Source: Turicimonas muris
GTDB taxonomy: Bacteria > Pseudomonadota > Gammaproteobacteria > Burkholderiales > Burkholderiaceae_F
Assembly: GCF_002221595.1 (NCBI RefSeq)
Contig: NZ_NHMP01000004.1
Span: 1-64,000, forward strand
DNA: 64,000 nucleotides
Direction: 5' to 3'
The notes under the pieces are model-generated. The model made no database searches, was not told the DNA's origin, and saw only the letters and a program-made list of their open reading frames with translations. How positions within the stretch are numbered: the first letter of the stretch is position 1; each line of letters opens with the position of its first letter. This document shows, piece by piece, positions 52,878 to 63,797 of this stretch. Both the position numbers and the translations under genes were made by a program.

Positions 52878-53945
52878 TTAGAAGTCATGAACCATGCCGA
52901 AGGCAATCTGGTATCCATTTAGGTTAGTCGTTTTCAAGCTGGTTCCCTTCCCCCAGCCTTTGCCTCCGTCAACATATCCCGCGAATCCATAAACTTTTGT
53001 TCGCTTAGAAAATGGATACTCATAGCCAGCACCGATATTCCAGAGATTTGCTTTTTTCTCTTTTTGGATAAGGGAACCTTTTCCGTCCACCTTTCTCGTG
53101 ATGTATTTGAAGCCTAATTTTGCAGTACCCGCGCCGATTTTAATTTGGGTTCAGACTTGGGCGGTATGCTGTTTGTAGCGATCCTCTCCCCATTGATATT
53201 GATAAATTGCCATTGGACGAATTTGTCCGATTTGCCAATATCCTCCGATAGTCAGATGATAGAGCGGATTGTGCTTAATACCAGTTTCATTTTTGTAGTC
53301 CATAGCTTCAAAAATAACGCTCCCGCTAGCTTCTTTGCTGCGGTAGAGAGCTCCTAAGCCATAATAGTGATTGTTTTTTGACCACTTGTTTTCGGAGTCG
53401 TCCGTGTTAGTGCCATTTGAATACATTGCATGGAGGGAGACGTTTCCAAAAGACGGTGTACTGTATGCAACCGCATTGTCTACACGGCTAAAATGAAGAG
53501 AGGTAGTTCCAGAGGCCCATCCGCTGGCACCATGGGTGACACCGAATACTGCGCCTCTCAAGATGCCCGTGGATTGGGCGAATCCCAGAGTTCCTAAACG
53601 GCCAAACGTTACACGTCCAAAACTGCCGTCGAGATAGAGAGAGGATTCTCTATTGAAAGCTTGATTGGATCCCCCTTCTGCTCCGTCATCGATAGTAAAT
53701 CCCTGTTCAAGAATAAAGCCGACTTTATAACCGTTGCCGAGATCTTCAACTCCTTTTATACCCCATCGAGATCCAGCTGTAAAACCAGACTTAAGTTGGA
53801 CAGTGGCAGCCCCATGACGAGTTTTGCCAGTCAACACGCTTGCATCAATTTTCCCATAAATATTTACTTGAGAAGCTTGTGCGCCAAAAGAAGTGATTAA
53901 GCCGGTACAAAATAAAGCAACGGCGACGGATCTAAATTTCAACAT
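52878..53945 (-). pseudogene. Burkholderia-type porin interrupted by one in-frame TGA
   Basis: A signal peptide (MLKFRSVAVALFCTGLITSFGAQA) and the porin start SQVNIYGKIDASV are followed by typical beta-strand segments (GSRWGIKGVEDLGNGYKVGFILEQGF, SFGRVTFGRLGT). The frame stops at TGA (53153-53151) after residue 264. The same frame then continues without interruption for 91 more residues, reading TQIKIGAGTAKLGFKYITRKVDGKGS and ending with the normal porin tail GYQIAFGMVHDF, including the terminal phenylalanine needed for outer-membrane assembly. The full length of 356 codons is normal. It is therefore a nonsense allele, a suppressed stop or a base-call error. Confidence 0.85.
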
Positions 53946-54353
53946 TTTTTTTCTTGGACGTAAATGAACATAGATATTTAGAAGACGGGATTGTCTTCAT
54001 TACACTCAGCTGAAATTTTTATATCTTCGAAGAATCCTTCCCTCAGTTTGCTTTGTTTTTCTTTGGGTGTTTTGTTGAGTTCAAAAAACTTTTAGAAATG
54101 CTTAGCTAACTCCGAGAAGGTGTTTTTTATTCTATATATGTAACTTCTTAATACAAAAGCGAAGTTCGCAAAGGTTCTTTGTCATTTGATCAAAAGCTTC
54201 ATCTAAGTAGTTTTGTTAAATCGGGGAAAAACTTGGCGGGAGGGACTTACTTATTTTGGTGGTGATTTGTTCAGATAGGGAAAACACGGATTTATCATTA
54301 ACGGACCAAACAGCGAAATACCCGTGTTGTTTAAGTATTTGAGGAGTGAAAAA
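53946..54353. other. Intergenic region before rubrerythrin
   Basis: No gene is seen in these 408 AT-rich bases between divergent units. AACACGG (54283-54289) and CCGTGTT (54322-54328) form a seven-base inverted repeat 25 bases before the rubrerythrin start, a possible operator or leader hairpin. Confidence 0.45.
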
Positions 54354-54938
54354 ATGGCTGATGTAAAAAGCATCAAGGGAACCCAGACAGAAAAAAATTT
54401 GGCTATCTCATATTTGAATGAAGCCCAGTCCTATGCTCGTTATACATACTATGCAAATCAGGCAAACAAAGAACTGTATTTCCCAATCGGCGTAGTCTTT
54501 AACGTTACGGCTGCTAATGAACTTCGCCACGGCAAAATCTTCTTAGGTTTTCTGCAGGGCGGCTCCGTTATCGCACCTACACCGGTAGATGCGCTTCCTC
54601 CAAGCGGAACTATTGAAAATCTGAAGATTTCTATTTCCGAAGAACAGAATGAAGGCGTAGACGCGTACATTAAGTACGCACAGATCGCTGAACAGGAAGG
54701 ATTTGCCGATATCGCCTCTAAGTTCAGAGCCATTGCACAGATTGAACAGGAACATTTGAACCGCTTCCGCCGTCTGCTCCAGCAAGTCGAAACCGGCACA
54801 GTTTGGAAGAGAGACAAACCAATTCTTTGGCAATGCTTGGTTTGCGGCTACCAAGTCGAAGCTTTGGAACCTCCAAAAGTTTGCCCGGCTTGCTCACACC
54901 CATATCAACACTACATGGCAACAGATATTCTTCTGTAA
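54354..54938 (+). CDS. Rubrerythrin
   Basis: The 194-residue protein has a ferritin-like diiron domain (about 10-145). Its iron ligands appear in LNEAQSYARY, AANELRHGKIF and EQEHLNRFRR. The C-terminal rubredoxin domain has LWQCLVCGYQ and KVCPACSHPY (two CXXC pairs, about 160-185). It reduces hydrogen peroxide in anaerobes. The ATG at 54354 follows GAGGAG. An upstream start ten codons earlier is unlikely. A terminator follows. Confidence 0.95.
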   Translation: MADVKSIKGTQTEKNLAISYLNEAQSYARYTYYANQANKELYFPIGVVFNVTAANELRHGKIFLGFLQGGSVIAPTPVDALPPSGTIENLKISISEEQNEGVDAYIKYAQIAEQEGFADIASKFRAIAQIEQEHLNRFRRLLQQVETGTVWKRDKPILWQCLVCGYQVEALEPPKVCPACSHPYQHYMATDILL

Positions 54939-54962
54939 TTTTGCAGGTTAGTTAAGAGGTGA

Positions 54963-54995
54963 AAAGGATCGTCTATCGGCGGTCCTTTCTTTTTG
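54963..54995 (+). terminator. Intrinsic terminator after rubrerythrin
   Basis: AAAGGATCG (54963-54971) pairs with CGGTCCTTT (54980-54988), with one T-G wobble, followed by CTTTTTG. Confidence 0.75.
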
Positions 54996-55084
54996 ACACT
55001 CTTTTTAGGCGTTTTCATATGACAAACCAGCATTTATATGAAAGAATCCAGCAAAGTGTCTGCTAAATAACGGAGAACTTGTAA

Positions 55085-56125
55085 ATGCATATTGATAATG
55101 AAATCAAGCTAGACTTCAAAGATGTATTGATCAGACCTAAGAGATCGACACTTTCCAGCCGCTCTAGCGTTGACCTAGTCAGACCTTTTAAATTCCTTCA
55201 CTCAAAAACAGAATACGCAGGTATTCCAATCATTGCTGCCAACATGGATACGACCGGAACTTTTTCCATGGCCGAAGCCTTAGGCAAGCATCAATTGTCC
55301 GTAGCTCTTCATAAACACTATGACGCTAAGGACTATGTTGAATTTTTCAGCAAACTTACCAACAAGAGCACCGCTTTCTACTCTTTAGGCATCGGTTCGG
55401 CCGATATGAAGAAGTTTGAAGAAGTCATGAAGGCCGCTCCCGATGCAATTAAATATGTCTGCATCGACGTTGCTAACGGTTATACGGAGACTTTTGTTTC
55501 CTTCGTCAGCTCTTTCAGAAAGAGCTTCCCGAACATGGTCATTATGGCCGGTAATGTTGTTACAGGAGATATGACCGAAGAATTGCTCTTAGCAGGTGCT
55601 GATATCGTTAAGGTCGGTATCGGCCCAGGTTCCGTCTGCACAACCAGAAAGATGACAGGCGTTGGTTATCCTCAGCTCTCTGCTACGATTGAGTGCGCAG
55701 ACGCAGCTCATGGCCTAGGCGGACTGATTTGTGCTGACGGCGGTTGCACAAGACCGGGGGACATTGCAAAAGCATTCGGTGCCGGTGCAGACTTTGTTAT
55801 GCTCGGCGGCATGTTTGCCGGCCACGATGAAAGCGGCGGTGAAGTTTTAGAGAAAGACGGCAAGAAATACAGAGCTTTCTACGGCATGAGCAGTAAATCT
55901 GCTATGGATAAGTATGCCGGCGGAGTCGCTCACTACCGTGCCGCAGAAGGCAAGACAGTTCTGCTTGAAGACAGAGGCCCTGTCGAAGGAACTATTCAAG
56001 ACATTCTCGGCGGCGTTCGCTCCGCATGTACTTATGTCGGTGCAAGACGTCTGAAAGAGCTTACAAAGAGAACCACGTTCGTTCGTGTAACTCAGCAGCT
56101 CAACGAAGTTTTCGGGAAGTCATAA
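55085..56125 (+). CDS. guaC: GMP reductase
   Basis: The 346-residue protein matches GuaC in length and motifs: [22 protein letters not shown] at the N terminus, the catalytic-cysteine loop [20 protein letters not shown] near 180-198, and [27 protein letters not shown] near 218-245. It lacks the CBS domains of IMP dehydrogenase. It reduces GMP to IMP with NADPH. It follows GGAG and is 21 bases upstream of ppk2, probably in one operon with it and engB. Confidence 0.94.
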   Translation: MHIDNEIKLDFKDVLIRPKRSTLSSRSSVDLVRPFKFLHSKTEYAGIPIIAANMDTTGTFSMAEALGKHQLSVALHKHYDAKDYVEFFSKLTNKSTAFYSLGIGSADMKKFEEVMKAAPDAIKYVCIDVANGYTETFVSFVSSFRKSFPNMVIMAGNVVTGDMTEELLLAGADIVKVGIGPGSVCTTRKMTGVGYPQLSATIECADAAHGLGGLICADGGCTRPGDIAKAFGAGADFVMLGGMFAGHDESGGEVLEKDGKKYRAFYGMSSKSAMDKYAGGVAHYRAAEGKTVLLEDRGPVEGTIQDILGGVRSACTYVGARRLKELTKRTTFVRVTQQLNEVFGKS

Positions 56126-56146
56126 AACTCAATTTTGGAGAAGACA

Positions 56147-57274
56147 GTGACGGAACAATTGAAGCAAGAGGAACAAACCGGTTTAGAAGAGCTGGACACT
56201 AAGCTTTTTGATCTCAGTTCACTCGAGCCGGCTTCGAAGTATCTGAAGACTGCTGTCAAAGCGTTAAACGGAAAATCCCCCAAGGAAGTGACGAAGATTG
56301 TTCTTTCTCATTTAACGGCTGACGGGAAGCAGCGTCTCCTAGAAGACCTAGTTGCTGATAAGGTCTTAAAGGAAGACAAGAAAGCCTCTCCAACCGAAGA
56401 AATGGATGAAAGAAATCCTGACACGTCTCCTTCGGCCTATCCGTATATTCATGGCTACAATCCGGACCTTTACAAGAAGCAGCTATATCAGCTTCAGATT
56501 GAATTGCTGAAACTGCAGAAGTGGGTTAAGGAAAATAACAAGAAGGTTCTGATTCTTTTTGAAGGCCGAGACGCGGCCGGAAAGGGAGGAACCATTCTTC
56601 GTTTTACCGAGAGCCTGAATCCTCGCGGCGCTAGAGTGGTTGCTCTGCCGAAACCTACGCCGGAACAGCAAGGTCAATGGTATTTCCAACGCTATTCGTC
56701 TCAACTGCCTTCTCCGGGCGAACTCGTTTTCTTTGACAGATCCTGGTACAACCGTGCGGTAGTAGAGCCAGTCATGGGATTCTGCACGGAAGAGCAGACA
56801 AAGCAGTTTTTGCAGGAAGTTCCTTATTTCGAAAAGAGCATTATCAACAGCGGGACGATTCTGATTAAGTTCTGGCTTTCTGTTTCCAGAAAAGAACAAA
56901 AAAGAAGATTTAAGCAGCGCCGCACGGATCCGCTGAAGAGGTGGAAACTTTCTCCTGTTGATTTGGCTTCATTAGACAAGTGGGATGAGTACAGCGAAGC
57001 TATTCATAATATGTTCGTAGCTAGCGATAATTTCTATGCCCCTTGGCTGGTAATCCGCAGCGACGACAAGATGAGAGCACGTCTCAATGCCATCCGTTAT
57101 GTATTGAAGACCATAGACTATGCTGAAAAAGATCCTAAGGCGATTGGACAAATCGACCCGTTAATCTTGTATCCTGCCGGTTCTTGCCTTGGCGAAACTA
57201 ACGACAAGCTTGATATGCCAAGGGAAGATAAGAAGGAAAAGTCCGAAAAGCACAAGGACAAAAAGAAAAAGTAA
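56147..57274 (+). CDS. ppk2: Polyphosphate kinase 2 family protein
   Basis: The 375-residue protein has the PPK2 Walker A region LFEGRDAAGKGGTILRFTESLNPRG near 145-170, the lid FFDRSWYNRAVVEPVMGFC near 200, and SVSRKEQKRRFKQRRTDPLKRWKLSPVD. It transfers phosphate between polyphosphate and nucleotides. An N-terminal extension of about 110 residues, partly acidic, precedes the kinase core, and the C terminus is Lys-rich. The GTG at 56147 is chosen as start because GGAG lies six bases upstream. A TTG four codons earlier overlaps that site. Confidence 0.9.
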   Translation: MTEQLKQEEQTGLEELDTKLFDLSSLEPASKYLKTAVKALNGKSPKEVTKIVLSHLTADGKQRLLEDLVADKVLKEDKKASPTEEMDERNPDTSPSAYPYIHGYNPDLYKKQLYQLQIELLKLQKWVKENNKKVLILFEGRDAAGKGGTILRFTESLNPRGARVVALPKPTPEQQGQWYFQRYSSQLPSPGELVFFDRSWYNRAVVEPVMGFCTEEQTKQFLQEVPYFEKSIINSGTILIKFWLSVSRKEQKRRFKQRRTDPLKRWKLSPVDLASLDKWDEYSEAIHNMFVASDNFYAPWLVIRSDDKMRARLNAIRYVLKTIDYAEKDPKAIGQIDPLILYPAGSCLGETNDKLDMPREDKKEKSEKHKDKKKK

Positions 57275-57286
57275 AGAAGGACAAAG

Positions 57287-57928
57287 ATGAGTTCATTATT
57301 TGATTCTGCAAAATTTGTGATGTCCGTAGCCGACATTGAAGGTTTGCCGGACTCTGAACTTCCGGAGATTGCCTTTGCGGGCCGTTCAAACGCAGGGAAA
57401 TCAACCTCGATCAACTGTATTTGCCGCCAGTCCCGTTTGGCATTTTCCTCAAAGACTCCGGGCCGTACTCAGCTTTTGAATTTCTTTGAGCTCTCTGTAA
57501 AAGGAGAAAAGCCTAGAGAAAGAATTCCAAAAGGCTATTTGGTTGATTTACCGGGATATGGCTTTGCTAAAGCCGCGCCTGAAACCAGAAAGACCTGGGA
57601 AAACTTAGTCGGCGGCTATGTTGTCGGAAGAGAGCCGCTCAAAGGCATTGTCATCGTGATGGATGCTAGAAGACCTTTTATGCCGGCCGATGAATTCTTG
57701 CTCGACTTTCTGCTTCCTCGAGAAGACCTGGCGATTCACTTTCTTTTGAATAAGTCTGATCAGCTCAAAACAACTGAGAAGAGAGCCTCCATGGAGATGG
57801 CCCGCAAGAGGGCGGCCGAGCTTGGCGGCAACATTACATATCAGCTGTTTTCCGGCCTTAAGAAGGAAGGAATTCAGGAACTGCAGGATGTGCTGACCGG
57901 TTGGCTTGGGTTGCCGAAAGGATCTTAA
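57287..57928 (+). CDS. engB: Ribosome biogenesis GTPase EngB/YihA
   Basis: The 213-residue protein has all G motifs of EngB: G1 GRSNAGKST near 31, G2 around TPGRTQ, G3 DLPGYGFA near 88, and G4 NKSDQLK near 150. It assists late 50S assembly. It starts 12 bases after ppk2 behind AAGGA and is followed by a strong terminator. Confidence 0.95.
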   Translation: MSSLFDSAKFVMSVADIEGLPDSELPEIAFAGRSNAGKSTSINCICRQSRLAFSSKTPGRTQLLNFFELSVKGEKPRERIPKGYLVDLPGYGFAKAAPETRKTWENLVGGYVVGREPLKGIVIVMDARRPFMPADEFLLDFLLPREDLAIHFLLNKSDQLKTTEKRASMEMARKRAAELGGNITYQLFSGLKKEGIQELQDVLTGWLGLPKGS

Positions 57929-57951
57929 AGATATTTTTTTCAGTAATTTGG

Positions 57952-57977
57952 AAGCGGGCGTAGGCCCGCTTTCGTTT
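57952..57977 (+). terminator. Intrinsic terminator after engB
   Basis: AAGCGGGC (57952-57959) pairs perfectly with GCCCGCTT (57964-57971) around GTAG, followed by TCGTTTT. Confidence 0.85.
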
Positions 57978-58072
57978 TGAGAGTGTTGAACGGAATTCTT
58001 ATCCGAAGGAATTTCTTCTAAAGGTTTTAATCTTATGCAAGTTTCCTATTTTTCTTTTGCTAGACGTTTGCT

Positions 58073-58585
58073 CTAAAGGAAAGGATCTGTTTTTAACTCG
58101 AAGATAGGCTTGCACTTTCTAATAAGAGAGTACAGTCCAATGGATTTACATCCAAATTTTCTGGCTACGGCTGGTAACTTCGGAGACTTACAGTTGGCGT
58201 CTATATCAGTTTTTTCTAAAGTGACAATGGTTGAACCGTTGATACTGGCGTGTGCTACAAGCCACGGATCAGCTCCATCCAAAAAAGCATCGACTTTTCT
58301 TTCCCATTGCGGCTGACTCACAGTATAAGTGCAGACTTCCTTGTATTTTGTCATCTCTTCTGGTGACGGACTCTTTACTTTTGGCTCCCACAGCGCAACT
58401 CGTTGGCTGAGTTCGTCTCGTCCTTTTCTTAATTCTTCATAGACTCGCCGATGAAGAATAAAGGTTCCGTTATTTATCCCCAAATCCAAAAACTTCCAAA
58501 AGCCCGGATGAAATTGTGGGTCGTAGTATGAATTTTTGGATGTAATAAATACATTAGCATCCAAGATATATTTTTGTTCTATCAC
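58073..58585 (-). CDS. DUF4411 PIN-like protein, probable toxin
   Basis: The 170-residue protein begins with a PIN-type acidic motif (YILDANVFITSKNSYY near 6-20) and has later conserved acidic residues in VDAFLDGADPWLVAHA near 95-112. PIN-like DUF4411 proteins are predicted ribonuclease toxins. Its GTG start (58585) overlaps the TGA of the upstream regulator/protease gene in a GTGA arrangement, so the two are translated together. That is the usual form of toxin-antitoxin pairs. No experimental function is implied. Confidence 0.8.
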   Translation of the reverse strand: MIEQKYILDANVFITSKNSYYDPQFHPGFWKFLDLGINNGTFILHRRVYEELRKGRDELSQRVALWEPKVKSPSPEEMTKYKEVCTYTVSQPQWERKVDAFLDGADPWLVAHASINGSTIVTLEKTDIDANCKSPKLPAVARKFGCKSIGLYSLIRKCKPIFELKTDPFL

Positions 58586-59706
58586 AGGCCCATCTCCAAG
58601 GCTTTTTTCTGAATTGTATTTGCACTGTATAGAGTTAACCGCATTGCTTCAGAAAAAGGAATCTCTCCCGAATAGGCTGCTTTTATAGCGTTATCGATCA
58701 GCAACTTTCCTAGGCGAGCTTGTTGAATCACGGTGTAACTGGGCCCTCCTTTTCCTTTTTCTTTTGGTTTACTGAAAGCAAGAAGTTTATTTAATTCCTC
58801 ATGGAAGAAAGCATCCGATATGAGATGCAATTCATGAGCGCGACGAATTATCACCCACTTACTCACACAAAACTCTTCGGCCAGAGAATCTAGCAGTTCT
58901 AAGGTCTCTTGGGAATCTCCTCTCTCCCAGCAATTTCTAAAATCCTTTTCGGGGACCAAATACTCTACAGTGATACGGTCACAAAGTCGTTCTACACCGC
59001 GAGCGCTACCATCGCCTCCAGATATGCCCGTCTCCCCAAGCAAGATATGACAAAATTCATGGATCAAAGTAAAAATCTGCGCCTTAGACGAGTCGTTTTC
59101 ATTGAGAAAGATCAGAGGACAGTACTTGTCACATAATGCGAATCCACGGAATTCGTCGCTGTCCAACTTATGTTTTATAGAGTTAAGCACATGGCTATTT
59201 TTTTGTATTAACACGCCTAAATTTTCGATAGTATGGAGAAGGTTCTTAAAGCGATTTTCCTGGCTACTAAGCTTCTTTTCTCCCAGGAGCTTCTTTAGTA
59301 TGTTTGCTCCTTCTTTCGGAGTGTTATGTTGAGAAAGGACTCCTTCATATAAAAAAGGTTCAGCGTCCGCATTTTCTAAACGTTCACTGAGGAAGGCTTG
59401 GCACTCTTTTGCGTGCTCAATCGTTTTTCTTAGGCCTAAACTAATTTCTTTTACTGGATGGTTCCCTTTTGTTCTGAAATCCGGAAGTAATGGTATTTCC
59501 TCTGGAGGAGAAGGTAAGCAAAAATAACCAAAAGGTACAGACAGCTTATTGGAAAGCTTCTGAGTTTGTGTGATTGTCGGCTTTCGTTTTCCTTCTAACC
59601 AGCTCTGAATAAAAGGAAATTCTTTGACTAGATCTCCAGCAGTGTATCTGGCTCTCTTAAGAGCCCAGGCTAAAATTTTCTCATTAAAAACAATAAATTC
59701 GCTCAT
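58582..59706 (-). CDS. HTH plus ImmA/IrrE metalloprotease protein, probable antitoxin
   Basis: The 374-residue protein starts MSEFIVFNEKILAWALKRARY, with an Xre-like N-terminal helix-turn-helix (about 8-60). It then has the ImmA/IrrE zinc-protease domain, with the HEFCHILLGE motif near 235. It precedes and overlaps the DUF4411 gene, a pairing seen repeatedly in bacterial genomes and predicted to be a toxin-antitoxin system. The ATG at 59706 has AGG upstream. A TTG three codons earlier is the alternative. Confidence 0.85.
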   Translation of the reverse strand: MSEFIVFNEKILAWALKRARYTAGDLVKEFPFIQSWLEGKRKPTITQTQKLSNKLSVPFGYFCLPSPPEEIPLLPDFRTKGNHPVKEISLGLRKTIEHAKECQAFLSERLENADAEPFLYEGVLSQHNTPKEGANILKKLLGEKKLSSQENRFKNLLHTIENLGVLIQKNSHVLNSIKHKLDSDEFRGFALCDKYCPLIFLNENDSSKAQIFTLIHEFCHILLGETGISGGDGSARGVERLCDRITVEYLVPEKDFRNCWERGDSQETLELLDSLAEEFCVSKWVIIRRAHELHLISDAFFHEELNKLLAFSKPKEKGKGGPSYTVIQQARLGKLLIDNAIKAAYSGEIPFSEAMRLTLYSANTIQKKALEMGL

Positions 59707-59715
59707 ATTTTTCAA

Positions 59716-60088
59716 CCTGCTAACTCAAATAGAACCTCTGCAGACAGCTTTATTATTTTCAGAGAAATCGCAATACGCCAGTTCCTTTGACGACACATCT
59801 TCTAATTTTAGATTATCACAGATTAAAAACAATACGCCACTTGTAGTGCGAAGGCTGAGATTAACCTTTTATAAAAAGAAGTGGCTAGAGCATCCAAAGT
59901 TTGTCGCTGGTTCGACAGTTCCGAGGAGCACAGCCAATCCAAGGCCATATAGAGTTAAAAGATTTTTCTCCAGACAAAAGTTCGAACGAGAAGAGGACAC
60001 GTAGTTCCGAAGCCAAGAACTGACAGATAAGGACTTTTTCGAAAGGTAAAGTTAAAGGAGTATCGCTTTCGTTCTCCTCTAGCAAGTC
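59716..60088. other. Intergenic region upstream of the toxin-antitoxin-like pair
   Basis: No convincing gene lies in these 373 bases. A ten-base direct repeat, CAATACGCCA, occurs at 59771-59780 and 59830-59839, 65-135 bases upstream of the regulator/protease gene. It could be its operator. A 66-codon minus-strand frame (60085-59885) lacks family resemblance and is not called. Confidence 0.4.
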
Positions 60089-61723
60089 TTATGAGCTCTG
60101 CACGGCAGGTTCAGTGCAACGATGAAACTTTCGTATCTCAGCACTCCTTCCAACGAACAAATTCTCTTTTGTCCAGGCTATAGACCGGATTTTTTCAAGA
60201 CTGGAAATTTGCTCTCCGTACTTCCTTTCTTCAATCTGGCGTACTGCTTCATCAAGTTTATTTTGGGCATCTTCATTTCCGTGAGAGGTTTTGAATTCAA
60301 GGAGCCAATGCCTATTGCTCGCGCCAACATCCAAATCGCTTCGGCCATGAGAGTTGGGACGTTCCACGATTGGATCAAGGCCTGCGGCGGCAAAATAGAT
60401 CTGAACAAAAGCTCTGACGGAGAATTCGTCTCTGACAGGGAACCGATGATAATCAATGGAAAGAAAAAGTCGATTAAGAATGTGGAATAACGATTCAGGA
60501 CCGTCTTCAGACAAAACCTGGACAATGGGACCCGCGCCGACTTGTCCCGCAACGCGCCCGCCAAGCAGTTGCTCCATGTAAAGTTGAGCCATCACTGTCC
60601 TGACCTCTTTGTTTGGATAGCCGACAAAAACAGAAGTTCCGTATTCTATGGTCTTAATTGTGAGATAGCCTGTTTGAGTCAACAGCGCGACATCGGTCAA
60701 AGCGTTGAGCTCAGTAGAGCTGCTAAGAATACCCAACGACAGAGTTTTGTCTTTTCTATATTCTTCGGGATTTCTCAAAGGGCTGGATTGTAAAGACTTG
60801 AGAAGCACGCTTGGATGGCCGCCGCTTGCAAACCAATAGTCTTTGAAACCACGGTTGGGAGAGGAAAAAACTTTAGTAGAGACCATGGAGAAAAGACTGT
60901 TTGTTTTGCGGTTTCTTCAAAACAGAGGCCATCATAGTATTCAAGTAATTCCTCTATTAACTTTGGCTTATCTTTTTGAAGAACTTGAGAGGTACTCTCA
61001 AGGAAAGCACCAAAATATTTTTTGGACCTCTTCACGAGTAAAGCCGAGAAGAGCACCGTAGTCAGGTGAAAGTGAAATATCCGACAAGTCATTGAGTTCA
61101 GCGAAGAGGCAGGTTTTATTGAATTTCGTAATTCCGGTAATAAACAAGAATCTCAGAGCTCTACCATTTGTCTTAAGAACCGCATAGAACTCGGTTAACT
61201 TGCGGCTCACATATTCAAACTCATCGGCGCTGTCCAAGCATACGGTGAGCGGAGCGTCATACTCGTCAATCAAAATTACAAGTTGATTGACCGGCTGTGT
61301 TTGCAGCCAATTCGATAACTGTTCGGTTACGGAAAGGGCACTATCCTCCTGGTATGAGAAACCAGCAGACCGAAATTTCCGAGCAAGCAAGGACGTCAAT
61401 TTTTGAGAAAATTCTTCAACATTCTCAAAGTCCCGAGTTTCTGAAAAATCAAGTCTAACAACGGTATATTTTTTGTCATCTTTCCATTTCTTTTCAATCG
61501 CTAATCCTTTGAAATCTCGGATACCGTTTTTAAATAAGGCTTCAAAGGTTGAAACGAGCAAAGATTTACCAAATCTTCTAGGACGCGATAAGAAAACCTG
61601 GGCTCTTATGGATGCAAGCTTGAAAATATATTCACTCTTTTCCACATATATTTGGTTGGCATTGCGTAAAGCTAAGAATGAAGAAGTTCCTAGCGGTAAC
61701 TTTTTTATTAAAGGCTCTTCCAT
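60089..61723 (-). pseudogene. AAA-ATPase-like / DUF1703 (PD-(D/E)XK) protein with two compensating frameshifts
   Basis: The first part (61723 to about 61020) encodes the AAA-ATPase-like N terminus, with LGTSSFLALRNANQIYVEKSEYI, FLSRPRRFGKSLLVSTFEALF and LVILIDEYDAPL. The frame then needs a shift at a run of six T (plus strand 61018-61023). It next reads KKYFGAFLES...EYYDGLCFEETAKQTVFSPWSLLKFF, and shifts back at a run of six A (60865-60870) to read SSPNRGFKDYWFASGGHPS. It continues to the nuclease-like end with RSDLDVGASNRHWLLEFKTS. Without the shifts translation stops at 61000-60998. Total length (545 codons) is normal for this family. Confidence 0.8.
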
Positions 61724-61989
61724 TTTTACGTTTATATCTTCTCGATTTCATTATAAGAATTGCTTCTTTTCAATTCTCTCAGTTAATCAAATGAAAGACG
61801 AATATGGGACATCATAGGTTTTCTAAAATTTTTTGGGAAAGGACATACATTCGCTCTCAAAGCACGGATGGCGGCCTTGAGTCTTCATTTTGAAAATATT
61901 CTTAATAATCGATTTCCTTGAATAGAGAGCCATTCTGCCTTAATAAATTCTTCAAAAAAATTGACTATCATTAAAAAGTTAATCATTGA

Positions 61990-63018
<1,029 letters not shown>

Positions 63019-63039
63019 AACTATTCTGTTTTTACTCGT

Positions 63040-63078
63040 ACCCGCTCAGTGCTAGTTCCCGAGCGGGTTTAATTTTTT
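63040..63078 (+). terminator. Intrinsic terminator after hemB
   Basis: ACCCGCTC (63040-63047) pairs with GAGCGGGT (63061-63068), followed by TTAATTTTTT. Confidence 0.85.
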
Positions 63079-63170
63079 GTGCTTTTTCAAAAAAGAATTC
63101 TGTCTATCGTGGTAGTTGCTTCTAATTGGATTTGGCTCCTGATTTTTACCGAAAGCTCAGAGTCGATTTG

Positions 63171-63797
63171 CTATGAATTCACGGCAGCTTCTAATTCCTC
63201 CTTTATTAGGAAGAATTTATCTTTTAATTGCTCAGCTGAGTTCACGCCTAGCTTGCGATAAGCTGCCGCTCTGTGGTTTTCTACGGTTCTTGGAGAGAGA
63301 TTCAACCGTTCCGCAATGCTTTTATTGGAGATGTCCTGGAAAATTAACCCGATAATCTGTTTTTCTCGATCGGTAAGCTTCTCGGCAAGCAAGAGCAAAT
63401 CTTGAGGATTGTAGAGGTTACCGGTCCTAAGCTGATCCAATTTGAGGGCCTCTTGCACTATTTCTAAGAATTTGTCGGCGTTAACCGGTTTTTGAAGGAA
63501 GTCCAACGCTCCTTTCTTGACGGCTCCCACCGCAATATCAATGTCTCCGTGGCCGGATAGAAAGATAATCGGATGAGGGTATTTGCGTTCAATCAGAATA
63601 TTCTGAAGTTCAAGTCCGCTCATGCCCGGCATGCGGATGTCAAGAATGATGCAGCCCGGTACCGAGGCTGCGTCACCTGCTAAAAAAGCTTCGGCACTTT
63701 CGTAAACTTCACTCTCATATCCCTCGGACATGAGCAAATATTCCAGACCATTTCTAACGGAAGGATCGTCTTCTACTACTCTTATTGTTTTGGGCAT
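63171..63797 (-). CDS. FixJ/NarL-type response regulator
   Basis: The 208-residue protein has a receiver domain (about 4-118; VVEDD, phospho-acceptor in IILDIRMPGMSG near 53, and switch lysine in FLQKPV near 104). A LuxR-type helix-turn-helix follows (about 140-205; LTDREKQIIGLIFQDISNKSIAERLNLSPRTVENHRAAAYRKLGV). This is the FixJ/TtrR layout. It follows AGGAAG and overlaps the kinase gene by 44 bases, so the two form one operon. Its targets cannot be read here. Confidence 0.93.
   Translation of the reverse strand: MPKTIRVVEDDPSVRNGLEYLLMSEGYESEVYESAEAFLAGDAASVPGCIILDIRMPGMSGLELQNILIERKYPHPIIFLSGHGDIDIAVGAVKKGALDFLQKPVNADKFLEIVQEALKLDQLRTGNLYNPQDLLLLAEKLTDREKQIIGLIFQDISNKSIAERLNLSPRTVENHRAAAYRKLGVNSAEQLKDKFFLIKEELEAAVNS

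Noticed and set aside
59885-60085. 66-codon minus-strand open frame between the toxin pair and the ATPase gene
   Set aside because: No start context or similarity, with unlikely composition; treated as intergenic.
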